The translations under genes and the position numbers were made by a program. The notes under the pieces are model-generated. The model was not told where the DNA came from. It ran no database searches and saw only the letters and a program-made list of their open reading frames with translations. Shown piece after piece: positions 63,741 to 64,000 of a DNA stretch of 64,000 bases; the stretch's first letter is position 1, and every line of letters starts with the position of its first letter. The DNA comes from Mycobacterium triplex. Lineage in GTDB: Bacteria > Actinomycetota > Actinomycetes > Mycobacteriales > Mycobacteriaceae. Location: contig NZ_HG964446.1 of NCBI RefSeq assembly GCF_000689255.1, positions 3,242,871 to 3,306,870 on the forward strand, written 5' to 3'.

Positions 63741-64000
63741 ATGTCGATTGATTTTGGGGCGTTGCCGCCGGAGGTCAACTCCGCGCGTCTATACGCGGGC
63801 GCCGGTTCGACGTCGATGACGACGGCGGCTTCGGCCTGGCGTTCGCTCGCCGCGGAGCTGAATTCGGCCGCATTGGGCTACGAGAGCGTGATCTCACAGT
63901 TGTCCAGTGAGGAGTGGCTGGGGCCGGCCTCGGCCGCCGCGGTCCAGGCGCTGACGCCCTATGTCTCCTGGGTGAAGACCACCGCGGTCCAGGCCGAAGA
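63741..64000 (+). CDS. PPE family protein, subtype B, partial (C-terminus beyond right edge)
   Basis: [22 protein letters not shown] opening, then [17 protein letters not shown]; 86 codons visible. CCAGGAGC precedes ATG 63741. The first about 55 nt match the gene at 60851; from about 63803 the DNA matches the gene at 59299 almost exactly. It is therefore a mosaic of the two neighbours. Confidence 0.9.
   Translation, partial: MSIDFGALPPEVNSARLYAGAGSTSMTTAASAWRSLAAELNSAALGYESVISQLSSEEWLGPASAAAVQALTPYVSWVKTTAVQAE

Overview
The window reads as chromosomal DNA of a slow-growing, non-tuberculous Mycobacterium. It is GC-rich, with many GTG starts and 4-nt stop/start overlaps. It carries FadD-type acyl-CoA synthetases, a WS/DGAT acyltransferase, cutinase, several P450s, a mycofactocin-type SDR, and above all an ESX-5 locus (eccB5, eccC5, cyp143, ferredoxin, PPE/PE genes). 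ESX-5 and its PE/PPE partners are, from established knowledge, confined to slow growers. From about 38.3 kb to the right end, gene order and orientation follow (from memory) the M. tuberculosis Rv1772-Rv1790 block, with two small genes inserted before malQ and with an expanded PPE array. The left 37.6 kb does not match that neighbourhood and looks accessory.

Left part, 1-28 kb. A minus-strand operon (TetR, P450, SDR, carboxylic acid reductase, amidohydrolase running off the left edge) is headed by a perfect 18-bp-arm inverted repeat. Next come a lipoprotein and a SigF-like sigma factor with no adjacent anti-sigma gene. A plus-strand run follows: SDR, FAD monooxygenase, DUF4389-type membrane protein, methyltransferase. 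Then come an FtsX-type ABC exporter (minus), a WS/DGAT enzyme, a double YbjQ-domain protein, a cutinase with a proline-rich tail, two TetR regulators with an amidohydrolase and an acyl-CoA synthetase, and a methyltransferase facing a DEAD-box helicase.

Centre, 28-38 kb. Eight tightly packed minus-strand genes encode a mycofactocin-type SDR, E1-alpha and E1-beta of a TPP-dependent 2-oxoacid/acetoin dehydrogenase type, a stand-alone 78-aa lipoyl domain, an enoyl-CoA hydratase, an acyl-CoA synthetase, a Rieske oxygenase and a KstD-like flavoprotein. A second hydratase paralogue converges on this operon across two tandem palindromes. The gene set suggests a CoA-dependent catabolic pathway for a cyclic, perhaps terpenoid or steroid-like, substrate. 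Its unusual point is a dehydrogenase module with a lipoyl carrier but no visible E2 acyltransferase or E3. This is my best candidate for an undescribed system.

Right part, 38-64 kb. An ANTAR-like protein, then an IclR regulator divergent from a bicovalent-flavin BBE-type oxidase and a PhlG-like zinc C-C hydrolase. A TetR gene is divergent from a CYP144-like P450. After these come a DUF4407 membrane protein, small SRPBCC/SnoaL-like proteins, malQ, and ESX-5 with cyp143/ferredoxin. The end holds one PE and five PPE genes (the last cut by the window edge). The PPE genes fall into two subtypes and show near-identical blocks that indicate gene conversion. Two arrays of a degenerate 21-bp-spaced motif lie upstream of the first PPE and of the PE gene. 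No tRNA, rRNA, CRISPR array or insertion sequence was seen.
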